From assembly GCA_020161015.1 (NCBI GenBank), contig JAIUOT010000024.1, positions 1 through 64,000 on the forward strand: 64,000 bases of DNA. The letters are read 5' to 3'. A program made the position numbers and the translations under genes. The DNA comes from Actinomycetota bacterium (GTDB lineage Bacteria > Actinomycetota > Actinomycetes > Propionibacteriales > Propionibacteriaceae). Below, in pieces: positions 43,274 to 52,689 of the stretch (its first letter is position 1; each line of letters starts with the position of its first letter). The notes beneath the pieces are model-generated. The model saw only the letters and a program-made list of their open reading frames with translations. It did no database searches and was not told the origin of the DNA.

Positions 43274-45111
43274 GGCCGCTCCTCCAGGTCACGCTGCGCC
43301 TTGGGGTCGAGCTCCTCCGGGTCGAGCCGCTCCCCCGGGTCGAGCACGCGTCCCTCGAGCGCCGGCGTACCGGCACCGCCCTCGAGCGCCGGCGGATCCG
43401 CGGCCACGGGCAGGGCCAGATCGCCCCTGGCCAGCTGGACGGCCTCCGCCGCCGCGACCAGCGAGTCCGCCTGTTCGGGGCGGGCGTCCACGGCGTCGAG
43501 GGCGGACAGGTACCGGCTGAGCTCGACAGCGAGGAGCGCCTCGACCCTCGCGTCCAGGTCGTTCTTGGCCTGCCGCGCCAGCCGGCGGACCGCGTCCTCG
43601 CCGAAGATCGCCTCGAGCACGCGCTGGGCGAGCACCGCCGTGCCGCCGGCCACGCCGAGCTCGGCCCCGATCAGCCCGCCGGTCTGGCTGAAGACGAGGA
43701 TCATCAGTGCCACGCCGACGCCGTTGACCCCGAGGGCCCAGAACCGGGCGGTCGACTTCTTCGCCGCGCCCTCGCGCGCCACGAGGTCGAGCACGTCGCC
43801 CTGCCAGTCCCGGATGGCCCGGGAGGCGCCGGTCGCGTAGTCCCTGGAGGCCCGGCCGAGCTCGTCGTCGGCCGCGGCGAACACCTCGCGTCCGGCCGGG
43901 TGCGCCTGCCAGGCCGACTCGACCCGCCGGGCGGCCGCCTCGCCCTCCTCGCGGATGAGCACCTCCAGCCCCGACTCGACGGCGACCTTCACGTCCAGCG
44001 CCTGGCGGGGCTCGCCCTTCACCGCGGCGACCACCCGGTCGCGCAGCCAGCCGATCTTCTGCTCGACGGCGCGGAAGAACTCGCCGGTGCCGACGAAGTC
44101 GTGCCAGCGGGCGAGCACCTCACCGCGCAGCAGGGTGCCGTCTGCGGTCTGTACGCCGATGCTGCGGACCGCCTCTGCGAACGACTTCTCGGCGTCGGCG
44201 CGCAGCGTGTCGAGGCTGTCCGCCTGGGCGCGGACGGCCGCCGCCACCACCGGGGCGTCCCCGGCGAGGGCGCCGATCGCGCCGTCCAGGGTCTGGAGCA
44301 CGACCTGCTTGCGGGCCACGGCGTCGGCGGCGAGGGCGCCCAGCCAGTCCCTGATCGGCGCGACGGCCGCGTCCGGCAACAGCCCGTCGGCGTCCACCTC
44401 GGTCTCCGGGACGGCGAACAGCGGCGAGCGGCCCAGCCCGCGCTGCCCCATCATCTGGCCCAGGTGCGCGGGCACCTCGTCCATGGCCGCCGGCGGCACG
44501 CGGTCGAGCACCACCGCCACGACGGCGTGCCGCTCCGCAGCCGAGCGGAGGTAGTCCCACGGAACGGCATCGGCGTAGCGGGCGGCCGTGGTCACGAACA
44601 ACCACAGGTCCGCCGCGGCGAGCAGTTGCGCGGCCAGCGCCCGGTTCTCGGCCACCACGGAGTCGACGTCGGGCGCGTCGAGGACGGCCAGCCCCGCCGG
44701 GAGCGTCGGCTCGGGCACCACCTGGAGCGTGCGGGCGTCGGCCACCTGCCCCCTGCTGCGGGCGAGCCCGGGAAGGATGGCGTCGGAGGCGAACCAGGCC
44801 GCGTCGTCCGGATGGTGCACCAGCACCGGGGAGCGGGTGGTGGGACGGATGACGCCCGGCGCGGTCACGACGCGTCCGAGGAGGGAGTTGACCAGGGTCG
44901 ACTTGCCGGCCCCGGTCGACCCGCCGATCACCGCGAGCAGCGGCGCGTCCAGGCGGTCCAGCCGGGGCAGCACGTAGTCGTCGAGTTGCGCCACCGCGCG
45001 GCGGGCACGCTCGCGCGCGGCGGCGGCGTCGGGGAGGTCCAGCGGCAGCCGGACCGCGGAGAGGGCCTCGCGGAGGGCAGTCAGGGACGGCGCCAGCAGT
45101 TCTGCGCCCAT
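43270..45111 (-). CDS. Dynamin-like GTPase, partner of the adjacent GTPase
   Basis: The 613-aa protein has P-loop GGSTGAGKSTLVNSLLG (~62-78), a switch region with VIRPTTRSP, and LAVLDAPDVDS as G3. A long helical stalk follows and a hydrophobic pair (ARFWALGVNGVGVALMILVFSQTGGLIGAEL in part) near ~490-530 could insert into the membrane. It is 9 bp after the PrsW gene and overlaps the next GTPase gene by 4 bp. The two GTPases are of different size and probably act as a heteromer. Confidence 0.82.
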   Translation of the reverse strand: MGAELLAPSLTALREALSAVRLPLDLPDAAAARERARRAVAQLDDYVLPRLDRLDAPLLAVIGGSTGAGKSTLVNSLLGRVVTAPGVIRPTTRSPVLVHHPDDAAWFASDAILPGLARSRGQVADARTLQVVPEPTLPAGLAVLDAPDVDSVVAENRALAAQLLAAADLWLFVTTAARYADAVPWDYLRSAAERHAVVAVVLDRVPPAAMDEVPAHLGQMMGQRGLGRSPLFAVPETEVDADGLLPDAAVAPIRDWLGALAADAVARKQVVLQTLDGAIGALAGDAPVVAAAVRAQADSLDTLRADAEKSFAEAVRSIGVQTADGTLLRGEVLARWHDFVGTGEFFRAVEQKIGWLRDRVVAAVKGEPRQALDVKVAVESGLEVLIREEGEAAARRVESAWQAHPAGREVFAAADDELGRASRDYATGASRAIRDWQGDVLDLVAREGAAKKSTARFWALGVNGVGVALMILVFSQTGGLIGAELGVAGGTAVLAQRVLEAIFGEDAVRRLARQAKNDLDARVEALLAVELSRYLSALDAVDARPEQADSLVAAAEAVQLARGDLALPVAADPPALEGGAGTPALEGRVLDPGERLDPEELDPKAQRDLEERP

Positions 45112-45120
45112 GCCTTCCTC

Positions 45121-46536
45121 CTACCCCTTCGGCGGCCCCCAGGTGGGGTCAACTGCTGAATACCCAGGCGATCCTATCGGCGCCTGCCCCACGGGTGCGG
45201 GCCAGTTGCCGCCGAGGCCGGCCGGGCCGGGGTAGGACGGCGGGGCGTAGGACACCGGGCCCGTCCGTCGCAGCCGCGGCAGGCTCAGCTTCAACCCGCG
45301 CGGGTCGTCGATGGCGACGCCGCGCAGCCCGCGCGCCTGCTCGACCAGCTCCCGGGCGCGCACGGTGGCGGCCTCGTCGAGGATGCCGCGCACCTGCCCG
45401 TCCCTGAGGTAGGCCAGCTCGGTGAGGATGCGCTGCAGCCGGACGGTCGCGGAGAACACCCGCCAGCCGCGCGTGGCGGCCACCATCACCGCCCACCAGC
45501 GCAGGCGCTGCCGGGCGAACACGAAGGGGTCGCTCTCGGGCAGCCAGCCGAGCTGGGAGTAGTCGCCGAGCCGGGTGGCGAGGACGCGTGCCTGCTTCAG
45601 CACCTGGCGCACCACGTAGGTGGCTGCGGTCAGGACGAGCGGCACCGCGACCAGCCAGTAGATCAGCACCTGGCCCTGTTCGTTGTTCAGGCTGGCCTGG
45701 GAGTTGAACACCATGTGCAGCAGGGCTGCGGCACCGTAGCCGGCCAGCGGCGCCAGCACCCGCACCACCTTGCTGCGGGTCCGCAGCGCGACCGCGACGC
45801 CGATGCCCGTCATCATCGTGAACAGCGGGTGGCCGAAGCACGTCCACACCCCGCGCAGCCAGACCAGCTGGTTGACGGCGGCGTCCGCGTCGCCGACCCC
45901 GATGTTCTCCGAGGAGTACACGATCGCCCTGGCGTAGTAGATGATGTTCTCCGTGAACGCGAAACCGGCCGCTGACAAGCCCGCGAGCACGATCAGCGAG
46001 ACCTTCGACACCAGCCGGTAGCGGGCGACGATCGCGATCAGGAACAGCACGGAGGCCTTCGCGGCCTCCTCGACGAACGGGGCGACGAAGATCGCCGCGC
46101 GGGCGCTGGTGGCCGGGTCGCCGTTCCCCGCGACGGCGAGCTGCTGGCCGGCCCACGTGTTCACGTGGATCGAGATGAAGGTGGCGACAGCCGCTCCCCA
46201 GCCCAGGGTGAGGTACCAGACGACCAGCCGCTGCGGCCGGTAGCGGTCGGCCCAGATGAAGACCACGGTCCAGAACGCGAGCGTGGGCAGCGCGAGCCAG
46301 AAGCCCTGGCGGATCGCGGCCGGGTTGATGCCGGGGATCACGCCGTCGGTCACCGGCACGTCCGCGGTGAGCAGCTGCCACTGCGCGGCGAGGGCGATCG
46401 CGAAGACCACGGTGAGCGCCACCACGGCCCACGTCCACCACGACGTGAGCAGCCGGCGCGGCAGCGGCAGCGACTCGTCCCTGGGCTCGGGCAGGTCGTT
46501 GCGGCGCCGGGCGAGCGCGGCCACCGGATCGGTCAT
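45121..46536 (-). CDS. PrsW-family intramembrane metalloprotease
   Basis: The 471-aa protein has about eight membrane segments and the PrsW motifs: VEEAAKASVLFL (EExxK), FAFTENIIYY (FxxxE), FGHPLFTMM (H) and LHMVFNSQ (second H). PrsW-type proteases cleave membrane proteins such as anti-sigma factors. The C-terminal ~170 residues are soluble and Pro-rich. The start at ATG 46536 is 7 nt after TACGCT, so leaderless. First gene of the operon with the two dynamin-like GTPases. Confidence 0.88.
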   Translation of the reverse strand: MTDPVAALARRRNDLPEPRDESLPLPRRLLTSWWTWAVVALTVVFAIALAAQWQLLTADVPVTDGVIPGINPAAIRQGFWLALPTLAFWTVVFIWADRYRPQRLVVWYLTLGWGAAVATFISIHVNTWAGQQLAVAGNGDPATSARAAIFVAPFVEEAAKASVLFLIAIVARYRLVSKVSLIVLAGLSAAGFAFTENIIYYARAIVYSSENIGVGDADAAVNQLVWLRGVWTCFGHPLFTMMTGIGVAVALRTRSKVVRVLAPLAGYGAAALLHMVFNSQASLNNEQGQVLIYWLVAVPLVLTAATYVVRQVLKQARVLATRLGDYSQLGWLPESDPFVFARQRLRWWAVMVAATRGWRVFSATVRLQRILTELAYLRDGQVRGILDEAATVRARELVEQARGLRGVAIDDPRGLKLSLPRLRRTGPVSYAPPSYPGPAGLGGNWPAPVGQAPIGSPGYSAVDPTWGPPKG

Positions 46537-46694
46537 GGCTGCCAGCGTACCGGCGGGCCGAACCACCCTCGGCGCTCCGTTCGGGCCTGTCGCTGCCCGG
46601 CCCGTGAGGTCGCCGCTCCGACCCCCGGGACGGGCTGCGGGTGCCGGGCGGCCGGATCGCGGAACGTGGTCCGTCCGGGCCAACGGCTGCGCGA

Positions 46695-46721
46695 AATCAA
46701 ACTGTACGGTACAGTTTGATT
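46695..46721. promoter_or_regulatory. Perfect palindromic operator of the TetR/efflux operon
   Basis: AATCAAACTGTAC (46695-46707) and its exact reverse complement (46709-46721) flank a single G. The repeat ends 1 nt before the GTG start of the TetR gene and contains TACAGT (46710-46715), a -10 at the leaderless distance. A TetR dimer bound here would block its own transcription and that of the whole operon. Confidence 0.88.
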
Positions 46722-46722
46722 C

Positions 46723-47343
46723 GTGAGCATCGCGGTGGGCCACCGGCAGAGCGCGAAGAGGGCGCAGATCGCCTCCGCCGCGCGCACCCTCTTCCTCACC
46801 CACGGCTTCGCCGGCACCTCGATGGACGCCGTGACCGCGCAGGCAGGGGTCAGCAAGCAGACCCTCTACCGCTACTTCCCCACCAAGGTGGCGCTGCTCG
46901 GCGAGATCCTCTACGGCGGCCTGGGCAAGCTGGTGCTCGACTCCCCCGACCTCGACCGCGTGAACACCCTCGACGACCTCCGCGCCTCGCTGGTCGAGTT
47001 CTCGGTGATGGTGACCCACAGCCTGATGAAGCCGGAGGCCGTGGCGCTCGTCCGGCTGGTGCTCGGCGAGGCGTTCCGGGTGGACGAGCTCCGCAAGGCG
47101 TTCCGCGACGCCCTGCCGGGCCAGATGCTGGTGCGCACCGAGGTGCTGATCCGTCACGCCGCGGCGCTCGGGCTGATCGCCACCGATGACCCCGGGCTGA
47201 CGACCCGCATGTTCGTCGGCCCGCTGATGACCTACGTCGCCCTGGACGGCTTCCTGAGCATCGCGCCGTCCCAGCCGCCGGCGCGCGCCGAGCTCGAAAG
47301 GGTCGTCGACGCCTTCCTCGCCGGGGTGGAGGTGCACCAGTGA
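46723..47343 (+). CDS. TetR-family repressor (CecR-like position)
   Basis: GTG 46723 directly follows the operator. The 206-aa protein has the TetR helix-turn-helix (RAQIASAARTLFLTHGF, TSMDAVTAQAGVSKQTLYRYF) and a C-terminal ligand-binding domain of the AefR-like type (residues ~70-200). Its stop overlaps the start of the first adaptor gene (GTGA). It most likely represses the downstream efflux genes until a toxic ligand binds. Confidence 0.93.
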   Translation: MSIAVGHRQSAKRAQIASAARTLFLTHGFAGTSMDAVTAQAGVSKQTLYRYFPTKVALLGEILYGGLGKLVLDSPDLDRVNTLDDLRASLVEFSVMVTHSLMKPEAVALVRLVLGEAFRVDELRKAFRDALPGQMLVRTEVLIRHAAALGLIATDDPGLTTRMFVGPLMTYVALDGFLSIAPSQPPARAELERVVDAFLAGVEVHQ

Positions 47344-48623
47344 ACCGGCAGCTCCTCGTCGCCGCGGCCCTCGCGCCGGCCCTCTGGCTCGCCGGCTGCG
47401 CGACGCCGTCCGGACTCGTGGTGGCCGGCACGGTGGACGACACCGTGACCAGCCTGGCCGCTCCCGCGCTCGGCTCACCGGCGGTGAACCTCGACGCCGG
47501 CTTCGGCGACCTGACCGGCCCCACCAGCCCGGTCACCGGCCGCACGGCGAACGCCACGAGCGCCGTCGCCTCGGCCCTCGGCCTCGGCACGAGCGTGCGC
47601 ATCGTGACGGTGGGCGCGGCCGTCGGCGACACCGTCCGCGCCGGGCAGGTGCTGGCGACGGCGGACACGCGCACCCAGGCCGCCCAGCTGGCCGCGGCCA
47701 CGGCGGACGCGGCGGTGGCGAAGGCCCAGGTCGGCCTGCTCGGCGACGCGATCGACACCACCTACGACAAGCAGGCCGACATCGAGGACGCGAAGGACAC
47801 CGTCCGCACGGCCATCGACAAGATCCACGCCGGGCAGAAGCATCTGCGCGCGGCAGAGCGGAAGGCCCGCGCGGCCCGCGCAGACCTGGTCACCAAGCTC
47901 CACGCCATGGAGGCGCTGGCCGCCAACTATCCGCCGGTCGTCCCGCCGGGCAGCGACATCCCGCCCGAGGCCGCACTGCCGGGGATCATCGCCGACCTGA
48001 AGGCGGGAATCCGGAAGGTCGACGCCGGCCTGAAGAAGATCGACGCCCTCCAGGCGAAGCTCGCCACGGGGCTGAAGAAGGCACGGTCCGGCCTGCGGAA
48101 GCTCGAGGACGCCACCGCGAAGGTCACCGACGCCAGGGGCAACCTGCGCGACCTCAAGGAACTGGCCGCCCTGCAGGCGGAGGCGATGACGGTGCCGATC
48201 GACGTGGTCCGCGCCCAGGTCACCCTCGCCGAGATGACGTCGCCCGTGGACGGCATCGTGGTGTCGATCGCGCGCCCGGGCGACCAGCTGGCACCCGGCG
48301 CGACGGTCGCCACCGTCCGGGAGCAGCAACCGAGCACGGTGACGGCCTGGCTCTCCCCCGCCCAGCTCGCCCAGGTGTGCGACGGCGACAGCGCGCTCGT
48401 CACGGCCGACTGGATCACCGGTCCCGGCGTCCCGGCCACCCTGACCCGGATCAGCACCCGGGCCGACTACCCGCCCACGTCGGTGCCCACCGACGAGGTC
48501 CACCTCACCCGCGCGGTCGAGGTGGCGTTCACCGCCACCGAACAGCTGCCCGCGGGCGCGCCGGTGGAGATCACCATCCAGGGCTGCCGCCCGTCGGCGC
48601 CCGCCACCAACCCGAACAGGTGA
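47340..48623 (+). CDS. HlyD/RND-type adaptor lipoprotein
   Basis: The 427-aa protein has a lipoprotein signal (LLVAAALAPALWLAGC, lipobox LAGC) and a split biotinyl-lipoyl domain (VRIVTVGAAVGDTVRAGQVLATADT and, after the hairpin, TSPVDGIVVSIARPGDQLAPG). Between the halves is a long alpha-hairpin coiled coil (~125-280). Adaptors of this kind link an inner pump to outer parts. In a Gram-positive it may handle substrates at the outer face of the membrane. First structural gene of the operon. Confidence 0.85.
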   Translation: MNRQLLVAAALAPALWLAGCATPSGLVVAGTVDDTVTSLAAPALGSPAVNLDAGFGDLTGPTSPVTGRTANATSAVASALGLGTSVRIVTVGAAVGDTVRAGQVLATADTRTQAAQLAAATADAAVAKAQVGLLGDAIDTTYDKQADIEDAKDTVRTAIDKIHAGQKHLRAAERKARAARADLVTKLHAMEALAANYPPVVPPGSDIPPEAALPGIIADLKAGIRKVDAGLKKIDALQAKLATGLKKARSGLRKLEDATAKVTDARGNLRDLKELAALQAEAMTVPIDVVRAQVTLAEMTSPVDGIVVSIARPGDQLAPGATVATVREQQPSTVTAWLSPAQLAQVCDGDSALVTADWITGPGVPATLTRISTRADYPPTSVPTDEVHLTRAVEVAFTATEQLPAGAPVEITIQGCRPSAPATNPNR

Positions 48624-48628
48624 CGAAC

Positions 48629-49423
48629 ATGGCAGAACACACGCGCAAGCACCCGCCGGTCCCGGTGATCGTGGCCGTGCTGCTGTTGCTCATCGGCGGC
48701 GGCACCTGGTGGTGGTGGAGCTCGACGCAGGCCGGCGCCGCGGCGTCCACGACCGTCTACACCGGCACGGTGGAGGCCGGGCAGTTCCAGGTCGCACCCG
48801 CGCTGGCCGGACGGGTGACCGCCGTGACCGTGCGGGAGGGCGACACCGTCACCGCCGACCAGGAGCTCGTGCGCATCGACAAGTCCGCCTTCAGCCTGCA
48901 GCTCACCCAGGCCAAGCAGGGCGTGAAGGCCGCGCAGGCGGCCTACACCAACGCGAAGGACGACGACGACTCCACCAAGGCCGACATCGCCGCGGCGAAG
49001 GCCCGGCTGAAGCAGGCCGAGGCCGCGGTCGAGCTGGCGCGCGTGCAGCTGGGGTACACCACCGTCACCGCCCCGAGCGCCGGCACCGTGGTCTCGGTGA
49101 TCACCAACGTCGGGCAGAACGCCGCCCCCGGCCGGACGCTGCTCACCCTCACCGACCCGACCGACCTGACCGTCCGCATCTACGTCCCCGAGCCGGCGCT
49201 CGGCACCGTGCGTGTCGGCGGCACGGCACGGCTCACCACCGACTCCGGCGCGACGGCCTACGACGGCACGGTCAGCTTCGTCGCCAGCCAGGCCGAGTTC
49301 ACCCCGAACAGCGTGCAGACCAAGGACCAGCGGATGAAGCAGGTCTTCGAGGTGCGGATCCGCGCCACCGACCCCTCGGGGCAGCTGAAGGCCGGCATGC
49401 CGGTCGACGTGACCCTGGACTGA
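48629..49423 (+). CDS. HlyD-family membrane adaptor
   Basis: ATG 48629 gives 264 aa with one N-terminal membrane helix (VPVIVAVLLLLIGGGTWWWW). Lipoyl half-domains (GRVTAVTVREGDTVTADQEL and TVTAPSAGTVVSVI) flank a short alpha-hairpin (~85-130), followed by a beta-barrel domain. It resembles the YbhG adaptor of YbhGFSR exporters. It is the second adaptor in the operon, 5 bp after the first. Confidence 0.88.
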   Translation: MAEHTRKHPPVPVIVAVLLLLIGGGTWWWWSSTQAGAAASTTVYTGTVEAGQFQVAPALAGRVTAVTVREGDTVTADQELVRIDKSAFSLQLTQAKQGVKAAQAAYTNAKDDDDSTKADIAAAKARLKQAEAAVELARVQLGYTTVTAPSAGTVVSVITNVGQNAAPGRTLLTLTDPTDLTVRIYVPEPALGTVRVGGTARLTTDSGATAYDGTVSFVASQAEFTPNSVQTKDQRMKQVFEVRIRATDPSGQLKAGMPVDVTLD

Positions 49424-49426
49424 CCG

Positions 49427-50422
49427 ATGCCCGCCCTGCCGACCACCCCCGCTCCCCCGCCGGGCGCCGACGCGATCCGCGCCCGCGGCCTGCGCCGGAC
49501 CTTCGGCGACACCGTCGCCGTCGACGGGCTCGACCTCGACGTGCCCACCGGGGCGGTGTTCGGGCTCCTCGGGCCCGACGGCGCGGGCAAGTCGACGCTC
49601 ATCCGGATGCTCGCCACCGTGCTCGCCCCCACCGCGGGCGAGGCCACGGTGTTCGGGCACTCCGTGGTGACCGAACGGGACGCCGTCACCCCCCGGATCG
49701 GCTACATGTCGCAACGGTTCTCGATGTACCCCGACCTGTCGGTCGCGGAGAACATGGAGTTCTTCGCCACGATCCGCGGGGTCGGCCGGGCCGACCGCCG
49801 CACCCGGGCCCGCCAGCTGCTGGAGGGCATGGGGCTGGACGAGTTCACGACGCGCCAGGCGCAGTTCCTCTCCGGCGGGATGAAGCAGAAGCTGATGCTC
49901 GCCACAACCCTGATGCACCGGCCCGACCTGCTGCTGCTGGACGAGCCGACCACCGGCGTCGACCCGGTCTCGCGGCGCGAGTTCTGGAGGATCCTCGCCG
50001 GGCTGCACGCGGACGGCCGGACGGTGCTCGTGGCGACCCCCTACATGGACGAGGCCGAGCGCTGCACCCACATCGCGTTCCTCGACGGCGGGCGGATCCG
50101 GCAGCACGGCACGCCGGACGAGATCAAGGCCAAGGTCCCCGGACGGCTGCTCGAGGTGACGGCCGCCGACCCGCGCGCCGCGATGGCCGTCGTGGACGGC
50201 GTCGCAGGGGTCACCTCCGCCCACCTGCTGGGCGACGTCGTCCGCGTGCTGTGGGACGGGGCCGGCGACCCGGCGCCCACCCTGGCGTCCGCCCTGGCCG
50301 CTGCCGGCGTCCGCGACGTCGGCGTCCGCCCGGTCGCCCCCGACATGGAGACGGTGTTCGCCTACCTGGCCGACCCGTCCACCCGCGCCGCCGACGCCGA
50401 GCCGGAGGTGGCGGCCTCATGA
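49427..50422 (+). CDS. ABC transporter ATP-binding protein (first)
   Basis: The 331-aa ATPase has Walker A GPDGAGKSTL, Q-loop MSQRFSMYPDLS, signature FLSGGMKQKL and Walker B LLLLDEPTTGVDP. The Gly-Pro-Asp-Gly form of Walker A and the sequence GYMSQRFSMY match the N-terminal ATPase half of YbhF-type exporters. Its stop overlaps the permease start (ATGA). It powers export together with the ATPase at 52690. Confidence 0.93.
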   Translation: MPALPTTPAPPPGADAIRARGLRRTFGDTVAVDGLDLDVPTGAVFGLLGPDGAGKSTLIRMLATVLAPTAGEATVFGHSVVTERDAVTPRIGYMSQRFSMYPDLSVAENMEFFATIRGVGRADRRTRARQLLEGMGLDEFTTRQAQFLSGGMKQKLMLATTLMHRPDLLLLDEPTTGVDPVSRREFWRILAGLHADGRTVLVATPYMDEAERCTHIAFLDGGRIRQHGTPDEIKAKVPGRLLEVTAADPRAAMAVVDGVAGVTSAHLLGDVVRVLWDGAGDPAPTLASALAAAGVRDVGVRPVAPDMETVFAYLADPSTRAADAEPEVAAS

Positions 50423-51564
50423 GCGGCGCGCTGGTCCGCATGGGGGCGATCGTCCGCAAGGAGTTCCGGCACCTGGGTCGCGACCCCCGGATGCTGCTCG
50501 CCGTGGTGATCACGCCGGTCATCCAGCTGCTGCTGTTCGCGTACGCGATCAGCTTCGACGTGGAGAACGTGCCGACGATCGTCATCGACCTCGACCGGAC
50601 GCCGACCAGCCGCAGCTACCTGGAGAAGTACGAGGCGTCCCCGTTCTTCGAGGTCGTGGAGCACGGCAGCACCCTCGCCGACGTGGACGACGCCTTCGAC
50701 CACAACACCGCCCGGGTCGCCGTGGTGATCTCCGCCGGGTTCGCCCGCACCCTGGACGGCGGCGGGCAGGCCCAGGTGGCCGTCCTCGTCGACGGCAGCG
50801 AGCCCACGGCTGCGAAGGTGGCGCAGACCTACTCGGTGGCGCTGAACCAGCTCTACACCCAGCAGCTGACCCGGGCGTGGGCGGACGCGCAGGGCCTCGA
50901 CCTGAGCAGCCTCGGCATGCTCGAGCCCCGCGTCCGGACCTGGTACAACCCCGAGCGACGATCGTCGGACTTCCTGATCCCGGGCCTGATGGTGGTGATC
51001 ATCGCGATCGTCACCGTCCAGCAGACCGCGGTGACGCTGGTGCGCGAACGCGACCTCGGGACGCAGGAGCAGCTCGAGGTGAGCCCGATGCGCCGCATCG
51101 AGCTGATGGTCGGAAAGCTCCTGCCGTGGACGCTCATCGCCTTCCTCGACGTGGTCATGATCACGCTGCTCGGCCGTGCGCTGTTCGGCATCCCGTTGCG
51201 CGGCCAGCCCGTCGCGCTGGCGCTCGGGGCGGCGCTGTTCGTGTTCGCGTCCCTCGGCATGGGCCTGCTGATCTCGGCCATCGCACCGTCCATGGACACC
51301 GCCAACATCATCGCCCTGCTGATCGCCTTCCTGCCGTCCTTCCTGCTGTCGGGCTTCGCCTTCGACCTCGCGCAGGTCCCGATCGTCCTGCAGTGGCTGG
51401 CCTACGCCTTCCCCGCGCAGTACATGGTGACGATCTCCCGCGCGGTGTTCCTGAAGGGGGCCGGCGTGGCCGACCTGTGGCCGGAGTTCGCCGCGCTGGC
51501 CGCGTACGCCGCGGTCATGCTCGGCATCTCGTCCCTGCTCTACGGACGGAGGTCGTCGCGATGA
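50419..51564 (+). CDS. ABC-2 type permease (YbhS-like)
   Basis: The 381-aa protein has one N-terminal membrane helix (ML LAVVITPVIQLLLFAYAI region), a large extracytoplasmic domain (~45-170) and five C-terminal helices (from LIPGLMVVIIAIVTVQQTAV), the ABC2_membrane_3 layout. It starts RMGAIVRKEFRHLGRDPRM, the typical cytoplasmic helix. It forms the membrane channel with the permease that follows; the genes overlap by 4 bp. Confidence 0.9.
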   Translation: MSGALVRMGAIVRKEFRHLGRDPRMLLAVVITPVIQLLLFAYAISFDVENVPTIVIDLDRTPTSRSYLEKYEASPFFEVVEHGSTLADVDDAFDHNTARVAVVISAGFARTLDGGGQAQVAVLVDGSEPTAAKVAQTYSVALNQLYTQQLTRAWADAQGLDLSSLGMLEPRVRTWYNPERRSSDFLIPGLMVVIIAIVTVQQTAVTLVRERDLGTQEQLEVSPMRRIELMVGKLLPWTLIAFLDVVMITLLGRALFGIPLRGQPVALALGAALFVFASLGMGLLISAIAPSMDTANIIALLIAFLPSFLLSGFAFDLAQVPIVLQWLAYAFPAQYMVTISRAVFLKGAGVADLWPEFAALAAYAAVMLGISSLLYGRRSSR

Positions 51565-52682
51565 GCGGCAAGCGGATCCGGTTGCTGATCTGGAAGGAGT
51601 TCACCCAGCTCCGGCGTGACCCCCTGCTGATCAGGCTGCTGCTGGTGATGCCGGTCGCCCAGCTGATCCTGTTCGGCTACGTGGTCGCCGTGGACATCCG
51701 CAACCTCGCCACGGCGGTCGTCGACCTCGACCGCACGGTGACCTCGCGCAAGCTCGAGGCCGCGTTCTCGGGGTCGGGCTATTTCACCATCACCCAGACC
51801 CCGCGGACGGAGGACGACCTGCGACCCCTGCTCGACCGCGGGACGGTCAAGGTCGCCCTGGTGATCCCCGAGGGCACCCAGGACCGGCTCACCCGCGGCG
51901 AGACCGCGCCGATCGGCATCATCGTGGACGGCTCGGACTCGCAGATCTCCGCCGTCGGCAGCGGGTACGCCTCCCAGATCGTGGCGCAGTTCAACGCCGA
52001 CCGCCGCGAGGCGTCCGGGGTGGCCATCGAGGCCCCGGGGATCGACGCCCGCGTCCGGGTGATGTTCAACCCGACCCTCGACCCGGTGAACACCATGATC
52101 CCGGGCCTGATCGCGGCCATCATGATGATCTCCCTGATGGTGATCATGAGCCAGGCCGTGGTGAAGGAGCGCGAGTCGGGCACCCTGGAGCAGATGTTCG
52201 TCACCCCGATCAAGGCCACCGAGTACCTGATCGGGAAGCTGACCCCCTACGCCGCGCTCGCGACAGCGCAGATGCTGCTGGTGGCGGCCGGGGGGCTGTT
52301 CTGGTTCCGCGTGCCCTTCAACGGCAGCGTCTGGGTGGTGCTCGTGGGCCTGACGCTGTTCATGTTCACCTGCATCGGCCTCGGCCTGCTGGTCTCGCTG
52401 GTCTCGCGCACCCGGCACCAGGCGCAGCAGGCGGTGATGTTCATCATGATCCCGACGATGGTGCTGTCCGGGTTCATCTTCCCGATCCAGTCCATGCCGG
52501 CGATCATCCAGCCGCTGACGAACCTGATCCCGCTCACCTTCGCGCTCCAGGTGCTGCGCGGCGCGTTCGTCAAGGGCAGCGACTTCGCCGCGCTCGCCGT
52601 GCCGATGCTGGCCCTGGTCGGGTTCGGCGTGGTCATCTTCGGCGCCTCGATCGTGGCCACCCGCCGCCGGATCGCCGAGTGA
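51561..52682 (+). CDS. ABC-2 type permease (YbhR-like)
   Basis: This 373-aa protein has the same layout as its upstream neighbour: RLLIWKEFTQLRRDPLL, one helix, an extracytoplasmic domain (~40-170) and five helices (IPGLIAAIMMISLMVIMSQ, FIMIPTMVLSGFIFPI). The two permeases are clearly related but far from identical, so they probably form a heterodimer. Overlaps the previous gene by ATGA. Confidence 0.9.
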   Translation: MSGKRIRLLIWKEFTQLRRDPLLIRLLLVMPVAQLILFGYVVAVDIRNLATAVVDLDRTVTSRKLEAAFSGSGYFTITQTPRTEDDLRPLLDRGTVKVALVIPEGTQDRLTRGETAPIGIIVDGSDSQISAVGSGYASQIVAQFNADRREASGVAIEAPGIDARVRVMFNPTLDPVNTMIPGLIAAIMMISLMVIMSQAVVKERESGTLEQMFVTPIKATEYLIGKLTPYAALATAQMLLVAAGGLFWFRVPFNGSVWVVLVGLTLFMFTCIGLGLLVSLVSRTRHQAQQAVMFIMIPTMVLSGFIFPIQSMPAIIQPLTNLIPLTFALQVLRGAFVKGSDFAALAVPMLALVGFGVVIFGASIVATRRRIAE

Positions 52683-52689
52683 GGACGCG

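Noticed and set aside
48709-51564. 951-codon fused gene
   Set aside because: Only the last 381 codons are protein-like (the permease from 50419); the upstream part is a shadow of the adaptor and ATPase genes.
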